Positions 34,922 through 45,700 of a stretch of 61,859 nucleotides of DNA are shown piece after piece. The DNA is from Emticicia agri (GTDB lineage: Bacteria; Bacteroidota; Bacteroidia; Cytophagales; Spirosomataceae), in the NCBI RefSeq assembly GCF_004168285.1, contig NZ_SEWF01000034.1, positions 1 through 61,859 on the forward strand, written 5' to 3'. The stretch's first letter is position 1. Every line of letters starts with the position of its first letter. Made by a program: the position numbers and the translations under genes. The notes below the pieces were generated by a model. It saw only the letters and a program-made list of their open reading frames with translations. It did no database searches and was not told the origin of the DNA.

Positions 34922-36256
34922 ATGAACAAATTTATAACAACACTCAAGAACATCTGGTCAATCGAGGAATTGAGGAAACGTATTCTTCAGACTCTTTTGA
35001 TAATCGTTATTTTTCGTGTCGGATCCCATGTAGTTTTACCGGGTGTTGATGTGGCTAAATTAAAGGATTTAACAGCCGATAACGGTCTTTTAGGTCTTTT
35101 GAATACGTTGGTCGGTGGTGCGTTCCAGAATGCTTCAATCATGGCATTGGGTATTATGCCGTACATTTCGGCTTCAATCGCTATTCAGTTATTAACATTA
35201 GCATTGCCGTATTTCAGCAAATTGCAGAAAGAAGGTGAGTCGGGTCGTAGAAAATTAAATCAGATTACGCGTTGGTTAACTATTATAGTAGCCGCAGCAC
35301 AAGGATTTACCTACGTTCAGACTACTATTCCGACAGATGCAATCATGGTTAGTCAGGGCTTATTTTATATCAGCTCAGTAGTATTAATCATTGCAGGAAC
35401 TATTATGTGTATGTGGATGGGTGAGCGTATGACCGAAAAAGGTATCGGAAATGGTATATCAATGATGATTATGATTGGTATCGTATCAAGACTTCCGGGT
35501 GCAATTATCGGTGAGGCAAACTCAAGAGGTGGAAGCGGTCAGATTTTATTCTTTATTATCGAAATCGTAGCTCTATTTATGGTGGTTCTGTTTGCCGTAG
35601 CTATTACACAGGCAACACGCAGAATACCGGTACAATACGCTAAACAGATTGTAGGTAATAAAGTTGTAACAGGTCAACGTCAGTATTTACCTTTAAAACT
35701 GAATATAGCAGGGGTTATGCCAATCATCTTCGGACAAGCATTAATGTTTATTCCGGGTCTGATTCTGACTTACCTTGCAGAAAGCACTAAGAGTGATAAT
35801 TTCCAGAACTGGGCAATTATCATGAATAGTCCAACCTCGTGGCAGTATTGTTTAATTTATGCGGTATTAATCATTGGTTTCACATTCTTCTATACAGCTA
35901 TTTCGATTAACCCTAATCAGATTGCAGATGATATGAAACGTGGTGGTGGGTTTATTCCGGGTGTAAAACCGGGTCAGCCAACCTCTGATTACATTGCCAA
36001 TATCTTAGACAGAATTACGCTTCCGGGTGGTATATTATTAGCAGTAATTGCAGTTTTACCAGCCCTTGCAGGATTATTAGGAATGACTCAGAACTTTGCT
36101 TCATTCTTCGGTGGTACATCCTTGTTAATTCTGGTAGGTGTGGTTTTAGATACCTTACAACAAATTGAAAGTTACTTGTTGATGAAACGTTACGAGGGCT
36201 TGATGCAATCAGGTCGTATTCAGGGACGTCAGACCGTATCAACAGTATCTATCTAA
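34922..36256 (+). CDS. secY: Preprotein translocase subunit SecY
   Basis: 444 residues, ten membrane segments. It shows RKRILQTLLIIVIFRVGSHVVLPGVD at the start, the plug/channel segment GGAFQNASIMALGIMPYISASIAIQLL, GERMTEKGIGNGISM and IQIPVQYAK-like (RRIPVQYAKQ) cytoplasmic loops. It forms the protein-conducting channel with SecE and SecG. It is placed, as usual, between rplO and map. Confidence 0.98.
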   Translation: MNKFITTLKNIWSIEELRKRILQTLLIIVIFRVGSHVVLPGVDVAKLKDLTADNGLLGLLNTLVGGAFQNASIMALGIMPYISASIAIQLLTLALPYFSKLQKEGESGRRKLNQITRWLTIIVAAAQGFTYVQTTIPTDAIMVSQGLFYISSVVLIIAGTIMCMWMGERMTEKGIGNGISMMIMIGIVSRLPGAIIGEANSRGGSGQILFFIIEIVALFMVVLFAVAITQATRRIPVQYAKQIVGNKVVTGQRQYLPLKLNIAGVMPIIFGQALMFIPGLILTYLAESTKSDNFQNWAIIMNSPTSWQYCLIYAVLIIGFTFFYTAISINPNQIADDMKRGGGFIPGVKPGQPTSDYIANILDRITLPGGILLAVIAVLPALAGLLGMTQNFASFFGGTSLLILVGVVLDTLQQIESYLLMKRYEGLMQSGRIQGRQTVSTVSI

Positions 36257-36273
36257 TACAGGAGGGTAATACC

Positions 36274-37095
36274 ATGAGCAAAAAGGATAGAATCATATAT
36301 TTGAAATCGGACGAGGAGTTAGAGATTATCCGAAACAATGGCCGGATTTTAGGCAAAGCTCAGGCAGAAGTAGCGAAAGCAATTGCTCCGGGTGTTACTA
36401 CCAAAGAATTAGACAAAATTGCTTACGAGTACATCAAAGACCAAAAAGGGCATCCGTCTTTTTTAGGGTATGATGTAGGAGGGCTTAAATTCCCTGCTTC
36501 GCTTTGTATTTCTGTGAACGATGTGGTAGTACACGGCATACCAAGTAACAGAACACTGAAAGAGGGAGATACCGTTTCGATTGACTGTGGTGTTTACAAA
36601 GATGGGTATCATGCAGATAGTGCTTATACCTATGCTGTAGGCGAAATAGCCAAAGATGTAGCAGACCTTTTGAAACGTACTTACGAGTCGCTTTTTAAAG
36701 GGATAGAGCAGGCAAAAACAGGTAATAGAGTTGGTGATATTAGTTTTGCAGTACAAGACCACGCCGAAAAACACGGATATGGCGTAGTACGCGAACTGGT
36801 AGGACACGGCGTAGGAAAATTATTACACGAGTCTCCGGAAGTACCAAACTTTGGCAAACGTGGCAATGGCCCGAAATTGCAGGAAGGCATGGTACTGGCT
36901 ATTGAACCCATGATTACGCTGGGCCGCAGAAGTGTAGTACAGGAAAACGACCAGTGGACCATACGCACCGAAGATCGCAAAGCAGCAGCACACTTTGAAC
37001 ATACCATAGTAGTAAGAAAAGGTGCAGGCGAAATACTAACTACTTTTGAATACATTGAAGAAGTATTAGCCAAAAAGAATTTAGTAGTAGCATAG
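36274..37095 (+). CDS. map: Methionine aminopeptidase type I
   Basis: 273 residues. It removes the initiator Met from nascent proteins. Metal and catalytic ligands are all present: His87, Asp104, Asp115, His178, Glu211 and Glu242. A strong Shine-Dalgarno-like AGGAGGG lies 8 bases before the ATG, which is rare in this window, where other starts are A-rich without one. It follows secY by 17 bases. Confidence 0.98.
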   Translation: MSKKDRIIYLKSDEELEIIRNNGRILGKAQAEVAKAIAPGVTTKELDKIAYEYIKDQKGHPSFLGYDVGGLKFPASLCISVNDVVVHGIPSNRTLKEGDTVSIDCGVYKDGYHADSAYTYAVGEIAKDVADLLKRTYESLFKGIEQAKTGNRVGDISFAVQDHAEKHGYGVVRELVGHGVGKLLHESPEVPNFGKRGNGPKLQEGMVLAIEPMITLGRRSVVQENDQWTIRTEDRKAAAHFEHTIVVRKGAGEILTTFEYIEEVLAKKNLVVA

Positions 37096-37153
37096 GAGAT
37101 TAGCGTAGGAAGCCAGGAATGTAAAAACATATTTTCTGCGCAGTTTAAAATAT

Positions 37154-37372
37154 ATGGCAAAACAATCAAATATCGAAGTTGACGGCATCATCACAGAAGC
37201 TCTTTCAAACGCCATGTTTCGTGTGCGTCTGGAGAATAAACATGAACTGGTTGCCCATATCTCTGGTAAAATGAGAATGAACTACATTCGTATTCTACCA
37301 GGCGATAAGGTAAGATTAGAGATGTCTCCTTACGATTTAACAAAAGCAAGAATTACTTATCGTTACAAATAA
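37154..37372 (+). CDS. infA: Translation initiation factor IF-1
   Basis: 72 residues, single OB fold: [22 protein letters not shown], then [19 protein letters not shown] and [13 protein letters not shown]. Standard length and position between map and rpmJ. Confidence 0.98.
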   Translation: MAKQSNIEVDGIITEALSNAMFRVRLENKHELVAHISGKMRMNYIRILPGDKVRLEMSPYDLTKARITYRYK

Positions 37373-37504
37373 GCCCCAGGCCCCTAAAGGGGAGAGAAGG
37401 CACAATTTCGACGATTGAATTATTTATAGAAAATTCATGTTTTATCATAACCCCTAAACATGAAGACTTTCGTACAAAATTCCCCTTCAGGGGTTAGGGG
37501 TGTG
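37373..37504. repeat. CCCCTAAAGGGG-type palindromic repeat between infA and rpmJ
   Basis: CCCCAGGCCCCTAAAGGGGAG right after the infA stop and TTCCCCTTCAGGGGTTAGGGG at 37480-37500 form the two arms of a large imperfect hairpin, with about 80 bases between them. It is the same family as the repeat between rplC and rplD. Confidence 0.7.
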
Positions 37505-37514
37505 TTTTACTATT

Positions 37515-37631
37515 ATGAAAGTTAAAGCATCAGTAAAGAAGCGCAGTGCTGAATGTAAAGTTATCCGTCGTAAGGGTAAAATTTACGTTATTAACAAAAA
37601 AAATCCGAAGTTTAAACAAAGACAAGGTTAA
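37515..37631 (+). CDS. rpmJ: 50S ribosomal protein L36, zinc-free form
   Basis: 38 residues read directly ([20 protein letters not shown] ... NPKFKQRQG). Only one of the usual zinc-binding residues (Cys14) is present, so this is the zinc-independent type common in this phylum. rpsM starts six bases after the stop. Confidence 0.96.
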   Translation: MKVKASVKKRSAECKVIRRKGKIYVINKKNPKFKQRQG

Positions 37632-37637
37632 TTATCT

Positions 37638-38012
37638 ATGAGGATTGCAGGTGTTGACATCCCAGACAAAAAAAGAGGCGAGATCGCCCTTACGTACATC
37701 TACGGTATTGGTCGTAGCGCGTCAGTAAAGATTTTAGAAAAAGCAAATATTAGCTTGGATAAAAAAGCTGGCGAGTGGAATGACGCTGAAGCGAATGCTA
37801 TTCGTGGTATTATCAGTGAAGAATTCACCGTAGAAGGTCAGTTGCGTTCTGAAGTGCAGCTTGCCATAAAACGATTAATGGATATTGGTTGTTACCGTGG
37901 CGTTCGTCACCGTAAAGGTTTACCACTTCGTGGTCAACGTACCAAAAACAATTCACGTACTCGTAAAGGTAAGCGTAAGACTGTAGCAAACAAAAAGAAA
38001 GCTACTAAGTAA
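37638..38012 (+). CDS. rpsM: 30S ribosomal protein S13
   Basis: 124 residues. It shows [51 protein letters not shown] and a basic tail. It contacts P-site tRNA. Confidence 0.98.
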   Translation: MRIAGVDIPDKKRGEIALTYIYGIGRSASVKILEKANISLDKKAGEWNDAEANAIRGIISEEFTVEGQLRSEVQLAIKRLMDIGCYRGVRHRKGLPLRGQRTKNNSRTRKGKRKTVANKKKATK

Positions 38013-38029
38013 TCCCGGGTATCTGATAG

Positions 38030-38050
38030 TAGAACGGATTGTTAATCCGT
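38030..38050. repeat. Short palindrome ACGGATT-GTT-AATCCGT
   Basis: Arms 38034-38040 and 38044-38050, with the same preceding TAGTAGA as the copy after rpsH at 31971. Confidence 0.65.
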
Positions 38051-38183
38051 TACTTATGTGGAAAATATATTATTTTTCATTACTAATTAGAATACTAAAC
38101 AGGATTTTACGAATCACGGGAGTAAAATCGAACAGAATACAGGTATTTCTGTATTGCCTATCATTTAACACTGTTTTGTCACA

Positions 38184-38579
38184 ATGGCACAAGCTAAAAG
38201 AAAAGATAAAGCTAAAAAAAGAGTTGTAATTGTAGAGCCGGTAGGTCAGGTACATATTAGAGCTTCATTTAATAATATTATTATCTCAGTTACCAACAGT
38301 CAGGGTCAGGTTATTTCCTGGGGTTCGGCTGGTAAAATGGGATTCAAAGGGTCAAAGAAAAACACCCCTTATGCCGCACAAATGGCCGCACAAAACTGTG
38401 CACAAGTGGCTTATGATGCAGGTATGCGTAAGGCAGAGGTTTTTGTAAAAGGACCCGGCGCTGGCCGTGAATCGGCTATTCGTACGGTACAAAGCACCGG
38501 TATTGAAGTAACTTCAATCACTGATGTAACGCCTCTACCGCACAATGGCTGTCGCCCTCCAAAACGCAGAAGAGTTTAG
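38184..38579 (+). CDS. rpsK: 30S ribosomal protein S11
   Basis: 131 residues. It contains [28 protein letters not shown] and the terminal [18 protein letters not shown]. The gap from rpsM is about 170 bases. Confidence 0.98.
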   Translation: MAQAKRKDKAKKRVVIVEPVGQVHIRASFNNIIISVTNSQGQVISWGSAGKMGFKGSKKNTPYAAQMAAQNCAQVAYDAGMRKAEVFVKGPGAGRESAIRTVQSTGIEVTSITDVTPLPHNGCRPPKRRRV

Positions 38580-38808
38580 TTTTAAGCAGAAGAGTGAAAA
38601 AATTAAAATAAAGCCCGAAGAATTTCGTTTATTAGGGCAATAATGTTTTAAGTTTTTCATTCTTCTGTTTCTTAATTTTTAATAATCAACTATAAGTCCT
38701 TTAAAAGAAAGGCATCAGAAGTAACACATAGCAGTGATTGCTATACATAAATTGATAGTTTGGACATTGGGGCTAATCAATTTGTTACTTCATTTAACTC
38801 AAACAAAA

Positions 38809-39414
38809 ATGGCAAGATACACAGGTCCGAAAGTAAGAATTTCAAGAAAGTTTGGCGAACCAGTAATGGGCCCAAGCAAAGCGCTTAGCAAAAAGAATTA
38901 TGCTCCTGGCCAACATGGCAAAGGACGTAAAGGTAAAAAATCGGAGTACGGTCAACAATTAATTGAAAAACAAAAAGTAAAATATACTTACGGTATATTA
39001 GAGCGTCAGTTTGCTCGCTTTTTCCATTTAGCTTCAGTAAAACAAGGACGTACAGGTGAAAACCTTCTTCAGTTATGCGAAGCCCGCTTAGATAACACCG
39101 TATATCGTTTAGGTATTGCTCCAACACGCCGTGCTGCACGTCAGTTGGTTAATCACCGTCATATTACGGTTGATGGCGAAGTTTTAAACATTCCATCATC
39201 AATATTGAAACCGGGTCAGATAGTAGGTGTTCGTGAAAAATCAAAAGCTTTAGAAGCTATTACAGATAGCTTGAAAGCCCGTAATGCCAAACGTTATAAC
39301 TGGTTGGAATGGGATAGCGCAGAATTAGCAGGTAAGTTTATCAATTTCCCTGAGCGTGATCAGATTCCTGAAAACTTCAACGAGCAAGCAATCGTCGAGT
39401 TATATAACAAATAA
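38809..39414 (+). CDS. rpsD: 30S ribosomal protein S4
   Basis: 201 residues from the ATG at 38809 ([16 protein letters not shown]); the frame is open upstream to 38734 without S4 character. It shows the S4 RNA-binding domain ([32 protein letters not shown]). No N-terminal zinc Cys cluster. Confidence 0.97.
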   Translation: MARYTGPKVRISRKFGEPVMGPSKALSKKNYAPGQHGKGRKGKKSEYGQQLIEKQKVKYTYGILERQFARFFHLASVKQGRTGENLLQLCEARLDNTVYRLGIAPTRRAARQLVNHRHITVDGEVLNIPSSILKPGQIVGVREKSKALEAITDSLKARNAKRYNWLEWDSAELAGKFINFPERDQIPENFNEQAIVELYNK

Positions 39415-39429
39415 TATTTATATAATAGT

Positions 39430-39475
39430 TGTGCCATTGCCGCCAAAAACGGTAGTGGCACAGCTACGTTTTTTT
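39430..39475 (+). terminator. Hairpin with T-tract between rpsD and rpoA
   Basis: A 13-bp stem (39430-39442 with 39450-39462, two G-T wobbles), a 7-base loop, and T7 at 39469-39475, six bases after the stem. It may attenuate transcription before rpoA. Confidence 0.55.
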
Positions 39476-39533
39476 ATTGGTGGGTATAGCTAACCACCTT
39501 TTTCGTTAACGAAAACAAACACACTGCATACGT

Positions 39534-40523
39534 ATGTCAATATTAGCATTTCAAATGCCTGACAAGGTCGTCATGGAAAAAGCTGACGACTTCCATGGCT
39601 TTTTCGAGTTTAAGCCACTTGAAAGAGGGTATGGTGTGACCATCGGGAACGCCTTACGTCGTATTCTATTATCTTCATTAGAAGGGTATGCAATCACGTC
39701 GGTAAGATTTCCGGGGGTATTACACGAATTTTCGAGCATTGATGGGGTTGTAGATGATGTGACGGAAATCATCTTGAATCTTAAAATGGTTCGTTTTAAA
39801 AAAGTTTCTGATTATGTAGATAATAAATTCACCGTCAGAGTAAAAAATCAAAGTGTTTTAACTGCGGGCGACCTAAGTAAATTCACGCAAAGTTTCCAGA
39901 TTCTTAATCCTGACCTGGTAATTGCCCGTCTGGACGACCAAAAGGAAATTGAAATTGAAATTATAGTAGATAAAGGACGTGGATACGTTTCCGCTGAAGA
40001 ACATAAGCAAAACGATTTACCAATTGGTTTTATCTCGGTTGACTCAATTTATACTCCTATCAAAAATGTGAAGTATAGCATTGAAAATACCCGTGTAGAA
40101 CAACGTACTGACTACGAAAAATTGTTGCTTGAAATCAAGACGGATGGTTCAATCCACCCTGAAAGAGCTTTGCAGGAAGCGGCTCATATCTTGATTCAGC
40201 ACTTCCTGAAGTTTACTGATGAGAACATGGTGTTCGACACTAAGAAAGATGATGAAGACAATATCGTTGACGAAGAATTCTTACATATGCGCAAGCTATT
40301 GAAGACTTCTCTTCAGGATCTGGATTTGTCGGTTCGTGCGTACAACTGTTTAAAATCGGCAGATATTCGTACATTAGGCGACCTTGCAAGACTGGAAGTA
40401 GCCGATATGATGAAGTTCCGCAATTTCGGTAAAAAATCATTAACAGAGTTAGAGCAATTAGTAGCTGATAAAGGTTTGCATTTCGGAATGGACGTGCAAA
40501 AGTATAAATTAGACGAAGATTGA
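39534..40523 (+). CDS. rpoA: DNA-directed RNA polymerase subunit alpha
   Basis: 329 residues. The N-terminal dimerisation domain shows [21 protein letters not shown] and the C-terminal domain shows [20 protein letters not shown] ... [15 protein letters not shown]. Normal length. It is followed by a terminator hairpin. Confidence 0.98.
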   Translation: MSILAFQMPDKVVMEKADDFHGFFEFKPLERGYGVTIGNALRRILLSSLEGYAITSVRFPGVLHEFSSIDGVVDDVTEIILNLKMVRFKKVSDYVDNKFTVRVKNQSVLTAGDLSKFTQSFQILNPDLVIARLDDQKEIEIEIIVDKGRGYVSAEEHKQNDLPIGFISVDSIYTPIKNVKYSIENTRVEQRTDYEKLLLEIKTDGSIHPERALQEAAHILIQHFLKFTDENMVFDTKKDDEDNIVDEEFLHMRKLLKTSLQDLDLSVRAYNCLKSADIRTLGDLARLEVADMMKFRNFGKKSLTELEQLVADKGLHFGMDVQKYKLDED

Positions 40524-40532
40524 TATTAATTC

Positions 40533-40576
40533 AATTCCCCTCTTCCTATTTACCAATAGCAGAGGGGAATTTTTTG
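40533..40576 (+). terminator. Terminator after rpoA
   Basis: AATTCCCCTC (40533-40542) pairs with GAGGGGAATT (40562-40571), followed by further Ts to 40575. It separates rpoA from rplQ, so rplQ may need its own promoter or readthrough. Confidence 0.8.
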
Positions 40577-40681
40577 TATAATCGAAACCGCAGTATTCGA
40601 ATAAAATAATTACTAATCGTAATAGGTGGAGTACCCAAGACTGCGTAGGATATTCTGACCGTTACTTACGAAAATAATACA

Positions 40682-41293
40682 ATGAGACACGGTAACAAAA
40701 CCAATCATTTAGGTAGAACACATTCGCACAGAGATGCGTTATTGAAAAACTTAGCTATTTCATTAATCCAGTACAAACGTATTGAAACAACTTTGGCTAA
40801 AGCTAAAGAATTGCGTAAATATGTTGAGCCTTTGATTACAAAAGCTAAAAACGATACTACGCACTCACGCCGTACGGTATTCTCTTACCTACAAGATAAA
40901 GAGTCAATCAAAACTTTGTTTGGCGAAATCGCCGAGAAAGTAGCAAGCCGTAATGGTGGCTACACACGTATCATTAAATTGGGTTCTCGTTTTGGTGATA
41001 ATGCAGAAGTAGCTTTGATTGAACTGGTTGATTACAACGAAGCGTTATTGACAGCAGTAGAAGAAAAAACTACTAAGACCCGTCGTAGCCGTCGTGGTGG
41101 TAAAAAATCTGAAGGCACTGCTGAAACTACTGCTACGCCAGTAGCTGCAGTAGATGAATCATCAGCAGAAGTAGTAGAAGACGAAACTCCTGTAGCAGTT
41201 GCTGAAGCGGAACCAGCTACAGAAAAAGTAGCAGACACTACTCCGGCACAAGATGAAACTCCAGCTTCAGAAGAAGATAAAAAAGAAGCGTAA
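40682..41293 (+). CDS. rplQ: 50S ribosomal protein L17 with acidic C-terminal tail
   Basis: 203 residues, against 115-130 in most bacteria. The core (1-120) shows [45 protein letters not shown] and [24 protein letters not shown]. Residues 130-203 form an Ala/Glu/Thr/Val-rich acidic tail after a basic [11 protein letters not shown] patch. Last gene of the cluster; a strong terminator follows. Confidence 0.97.
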   Translation: MRHGNKTNHLGRTHSHRDALLKNLAISLIQYKRIETTLAKAKELRKYVEPLITKAKNDTTHSRRTVFSYLQDKESIKTLFGEIAEKVASRNGGYTRIIKLGSRFGDNAEVALIELVDYNEALLTAVEEKTTKTRRSRRGGKKSEGTAETTATPVAAVDESSAEVVEDETPVAVAEAEPATEKVADTTPAQDETPASEEDKKEA

Positions 41294-41313
41294 GATTTCA
41301 GATACGTATACAG

Positions 41314-41345
41314 AAAGCCCCGTCATTTGATGGGGCTTTTTTGTT
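41314..41345 (+). terminator. Terminator after rplQ
   Basis: AAAGCCCC (41314-41321) pairs with GGGGCTTT (41332-41339), followed by a T-rich tract. It closes the ribosomal cluster. Confidence 0.9.
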
Positions 41346-41588
41346 TTTTTTCAGAAGCAGGTTTAATGGTGATTTTTACAAAAAATGATTCTTTGCGTGA
41401 TTGAATAAGAAACTTACTCCGACTTTAGCAGCACAATTTGTCTGCTCAGATCCAACATTGGTTAAGTATATCGTACCGCTTTTAAAATTATATTGAATTT
41501 TTCCCAATTTCATCCAACCTTTCGCACGTATAGACTGTCAATAGTATAGTTGAATTGCAAAGCTGTGCATACACGCAAAAGAGAAAAG

Positions 41589-42716
41589 ATGGATACAATT
41601 AATTTGTGGTCATTATTTAACCCATTAGAATCGTTTTTAGAAAAATCAATCCTTAGCAGTAAATACTGGAAAACCAGAGTGCTGTTTTTTTCATGTCTTT
41701 TTAGTTTTACATGGTTATTTGTTTTTAACCGAGGGTATATATACGAGAATTTCAGAAGTTTTTATGCCGATGTAATTTTGCATAACCCGCAACCTTATTT
41801 TTTTTGGAATAGCATTATAGAGCAGGGAGAAGCACCGCTTACATTTCACAAATACGAATCAGGCTCACATGAGGCCAACCGTATTTTCAGACTGACTATT
41901 CCGATGGTTGCGCATTATTTACATCTGAATAGTCTGGGTTTATATATGTTGCAGGTGCTATTAGGGGGAGTTTTTTTGTATATATTAATAAAAATACTGA
42001 GCAGAATTCTTGATGATAAGTTATTGACTTTCTATTTGTTTTTTGCATTCGTTAATGTGTATGTAGGCTCATGTTTTTTCTTTAATTGTTTCGGTCATGG
42101 TGATGGTTATACTTTTTTCTTTATGCTGTGTGCTTTAATAGTAAGGGTACCATTATTAATGACTCTATTTTGTCAGTTGGCGTTCTGGTGCGACGAACGT
42201 AGTGTAGTGATGGCTGTGGCGTTATGGTGGTTTCATCATTTGTATTATCAACTCGGTAAAAAAGACTCTTCAAAGGTGTTATTATTGGTGGCAGGCAATG
42301 TATTGTTGTATTTGGGTGTGAGAGTCTATTTGTCAAGAGCATATCATCTGGCATCAGAGGACGTTGAGAATTTTAGTTTCGACCGATATCTGTATTTTAT
42401 TAAATTTACAAGCTTGTGGTATGGTAAACGCAGCTCGGTATCGCTTGAGGGCTTTACTCTGGTGATTATGATGGTATTAATCATTTTGTATCGCGACAGA
42501 CAGTATCTCAGAATATTGCTGGCATTAGGTAGCTGGTTGCCCATTGTAGCCATTAGTTTTTTGGTAGGAGATACCGTAAGAACGCTTTCATTTACCTTTG
42601 TGTTCTGGATGATAGCGCTTATGATTATCAAAGAGCGCATAAATTCAGTACAATTAAAGGTTTTAATAATAGTTATTGCCTTTGTTAATTTATTAATTCC
42701 TGTTTCATTTCCGTAG
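41589..42716 (+). CDS. Polytopic membrane protein of unknown function
   Basis: 375 residues from the ATG at 41589; the open frame reaches 41550. About eight to ten hydrophobic segments are visible (VLFFSCLFSFTWLFVF, LGLYMLQVLLGGVFLYILI, TLSFTFVFWMIALMI). It has the general look of a lipid-linked sugar transferase or a wzy-like membrane protein, but no signature motif is recognised. A family 2 glycosyltransferase and a GT-C-like protein lie several kb downstream. A cargo gene follows 26 bases after the stop. Confidence 0.55.
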   Translation: MDTINLWSLFNPLESFLEKSILSSKYWKTRVLFFSCLFSFTWLFVFNRGYIYENFRSFYADVILHNPQPYFFWNSIIEQGEAPLTFHKYESGSHEANRIFRLTIPMVAHYLHLNSLGLYMLQVLLGGVFLYILIKILSRILDDKLLTFYLFFAFVNVYVGSCFFFNCFGHGDGYTFFFMLCALIVRVPLLMTLFCQLAFWCDERSVVMAVALWWFHHLYYQLGKKDSSKVLLLVAGNVLLYLGVRVYLSRAYHLASEDVENFSFDRYLYFIKFTSLWYGKRSSVSLEGFTLVIMMVLIILYRDRQYLRILLALGSWLPIVAISFLVGDTVRTLSFTFVFWMIALMIIKERINSVQLKVLIIVIAFVNLLIPVSFP

Positions 42717-42742
42717 TAAAGACTGCTGTAGCAGCTTATTAT

Positions 42743-45700
42743 ATGCCCATGAGGATAATTTTTTTACTCACTCTATTTTTAATTATTTGTTTCACCAGCC
42801 TTGCGCAAGATGCCAGTAATATCACATTCGGGATTGGTGAAAAAGTGAATGTGGATTGTGCAATAGTTGATACACAAGACAACCTCATTGCCAGCGGCAA
42901 TTATAAAAAAGACAATATAGAAAGCGACTTGATAATTGAGTCGAAACGCTTTGTAGTGCCTAAAGAAGGAGCGAGTTTTGTAGTGAAATTTGACCAGAAG
43001 AAAAATGTTCAATGGTTTCATTATATTACAAGTTACAGCAAGCCCGAAATTAGAATCCTGAGCGATGACAGCAGTAATGTATATGTAGTAGGAGTATACG
43101 AGCGTTTTCTGAATTTTGATGGTAAGTCAACTTTTCTGGGTGGATTGGATAAAGAAATTTTTGTTGCCAAATATAACGCTACCGGAGCCTTAATCTGGAT
43201 AAAAAGATATGGCGGCAACTGGGATGAAACCATCGGTAAACCAACTATTGATAAAAACAGGAATCTCTACATTGTAGGACGATTTGATGGCAGAAACTTT
43301 GAGGCTGATGGCGAAACTGCAATGATAGACCCGAATGCGGAATGGAGGAACTCTTTTCTGCTAAAATTAGATAAAAATGGTAAACTGGTCTGGTTTCATA
43401 AATTTGATGATACAGGGATTGTTGTCAATGCAGTAGAGGTAAACCAGCAGGCTCAGATTTTTATTAGTGGAACATTCAGCGAGTCAAGGAATTTTGGGAA
43501 TAATATTCTTCTTCAATCGAAAGGAAAGCAAGATGTATTTTATGCCCGATGCAGTCAGAATGGAGACATGGTATGGGTGAAACAGATTGGAGGAGCAGCC
43601 ACGGATATGTGTCATGATATTGCCGTAGATAACAACGGGAATGTTTTTGTATCCGGCCAGAGTTCTGATAATATAGGGCAAAGAGGTATATTTCTGATAA
43701 AAGCCAATGAAACAGACGGGGTGCCAGTCTGGAGTAACACTATCCATACCAGCACTGATAAACTCCCGGACTATCTGCTGGTAAATGACCTGGCTATTAG
43801 CAAGGCCGGAGAACCGTATCTTCTGGGCTTTGCTGGAGGAACCGAACTGACCTTTAATGCGCAGATAAAGCTATCTCAGCCTAACCAGCGTTTTATCTTT
43901 TTAGCCAAATATACTGCCGATGGCAATGTAACGTATGTAGATAAAGAAGCCATTTTCGACCAGTTTGGCTATGCTACTTCAATGGCTCTTGATTCCCGTC
44001 GGAACGTTTATCTCACCAATTTCTATGAGTTTAATGGGTTTACTTATTCAATACTTAAACGAAAAACCGAATTAGATACTAAAAACTGCGCTTCTGCAAG
44101 CGTGGTAATTGCCCATGAGGAAAGCTGTAGCGGACAGGCAATGAAGCTATCAGAGAATGTAATTATACCAACGAGCGATTTTAATTTTCAATGGTATAAA
44201 AACGGTGAAATTATCAGACGGGCTACTCAGTCAAACTATCAGGGTTCGGAGGAAGGCTATTATAGTTTAAAGCTGATTAATAAAGCTGACAAAAACTGTG
44301 AGGTAAAAGCCATTAATCACGTATTGGTATCGTCTAAAGAAGTATATGCGCACAGAACTACCGATATAGTTTTTCATTATGAGCCGGATAATTCAAGACT
44401 TTATACCAATGGAGAGAAAGATGAGTGGTACAGGAATAATGAGTTAATTAGTGTTCCAGGAAATATGCTGGTAAATCCGCCTGATGGAAGGTATAAAATA
44501 AAAAGACCTATACCCGGTTGTGGAGTTACGGTTGAGTCGAAAGAAATTATTGTTGAGGATGGCTACGGGATTGAACTTCATAAAGAAAGTATAGACGGTT
44601 TAGGCAACCACTGCGAGCCATTTCCGTATTTTAGAATTGCTACCAATATTACAGGAGAAGGGTTATTGTACCGATGGTTTTTAAATGACCAACTAATACC
44701 AGATTCTACCGAGACGCACCTGATGGCCGTTGCTTCGGGCGATTATCACGCCAGTATTATTAATCTGAGTACCGGAAAAGTCTATGCCTCTGGCAAATAC
44801 AGATTAGACCGTAAAGATTACCTGCAGGCATTGCCACTCTCGAAAGTAGATAATGGATGCGGTACAGCTGCAGTTATTAAGATTGATGATGCCTTTGCTG
44901 CCAAATATCTGATAGAAGACATTACCTGGAAACTGAACGGGCAGGAATTACCCAATGAAAAAAGCCTGTTTATCAGAGCTACTGTTAGTGGAGATTATAC
45001 TTCTTCGGTCAGGTACACAAGCTTTTATTCAGACAAGGCTTCATGTAAGTATAATTCATTTACCCATTTTGAAAAGAAGCCCGATTTCAATGTAAACATC
45101 GGCTATGGTTATGCAGGCTCAGGGTGCAAGGTTGATTCTTTTAAGGTGTTTCTTGAAGCGAATAAAGAATATACCTATGAATGGACGAGAAATGATACGC
45201 TACTCAGTAACCGGACTTCTAACGAATTGTTTATTAAAGATAAAAACATTTACAGAGCGTATGTAAATAGGGGAGACGGGTGTATTAAAGAAACTGATGA
45301 GATAAGCCTGACAGGTTGCGCTTCTGATGCCTTTAACCAGTTTGTGATGCTCAATCCGCCCCTAATCAGTGCTGAAAAAACAACTGTTTTAGCCCACGAG
45401 AAAAGTTTTATCAAAGCAGAGGGATGTACCGATGTGAATTTTCAGTGGCTGAAAGACGAAATGCCGCTTATTGGAGCAAATCAGTCGGCTCTTGAACTGC
45501 GGCAGACCGGAACATACAGTTTGCAGATTGAAAAGTTTGGCTGTAAAAGTGTTTCAAATACCATTGATATTGTTGTGGAAAGTATATTATCAGAAGAAGG
45601 CACAGCCGACATACAAATCAAGGCTTTCCCGAATCCGACGAATGAAATTCTACAAATAGTACTACCCGACTGGCATGAAGGCAAGGCTTCGTTAACGCTA

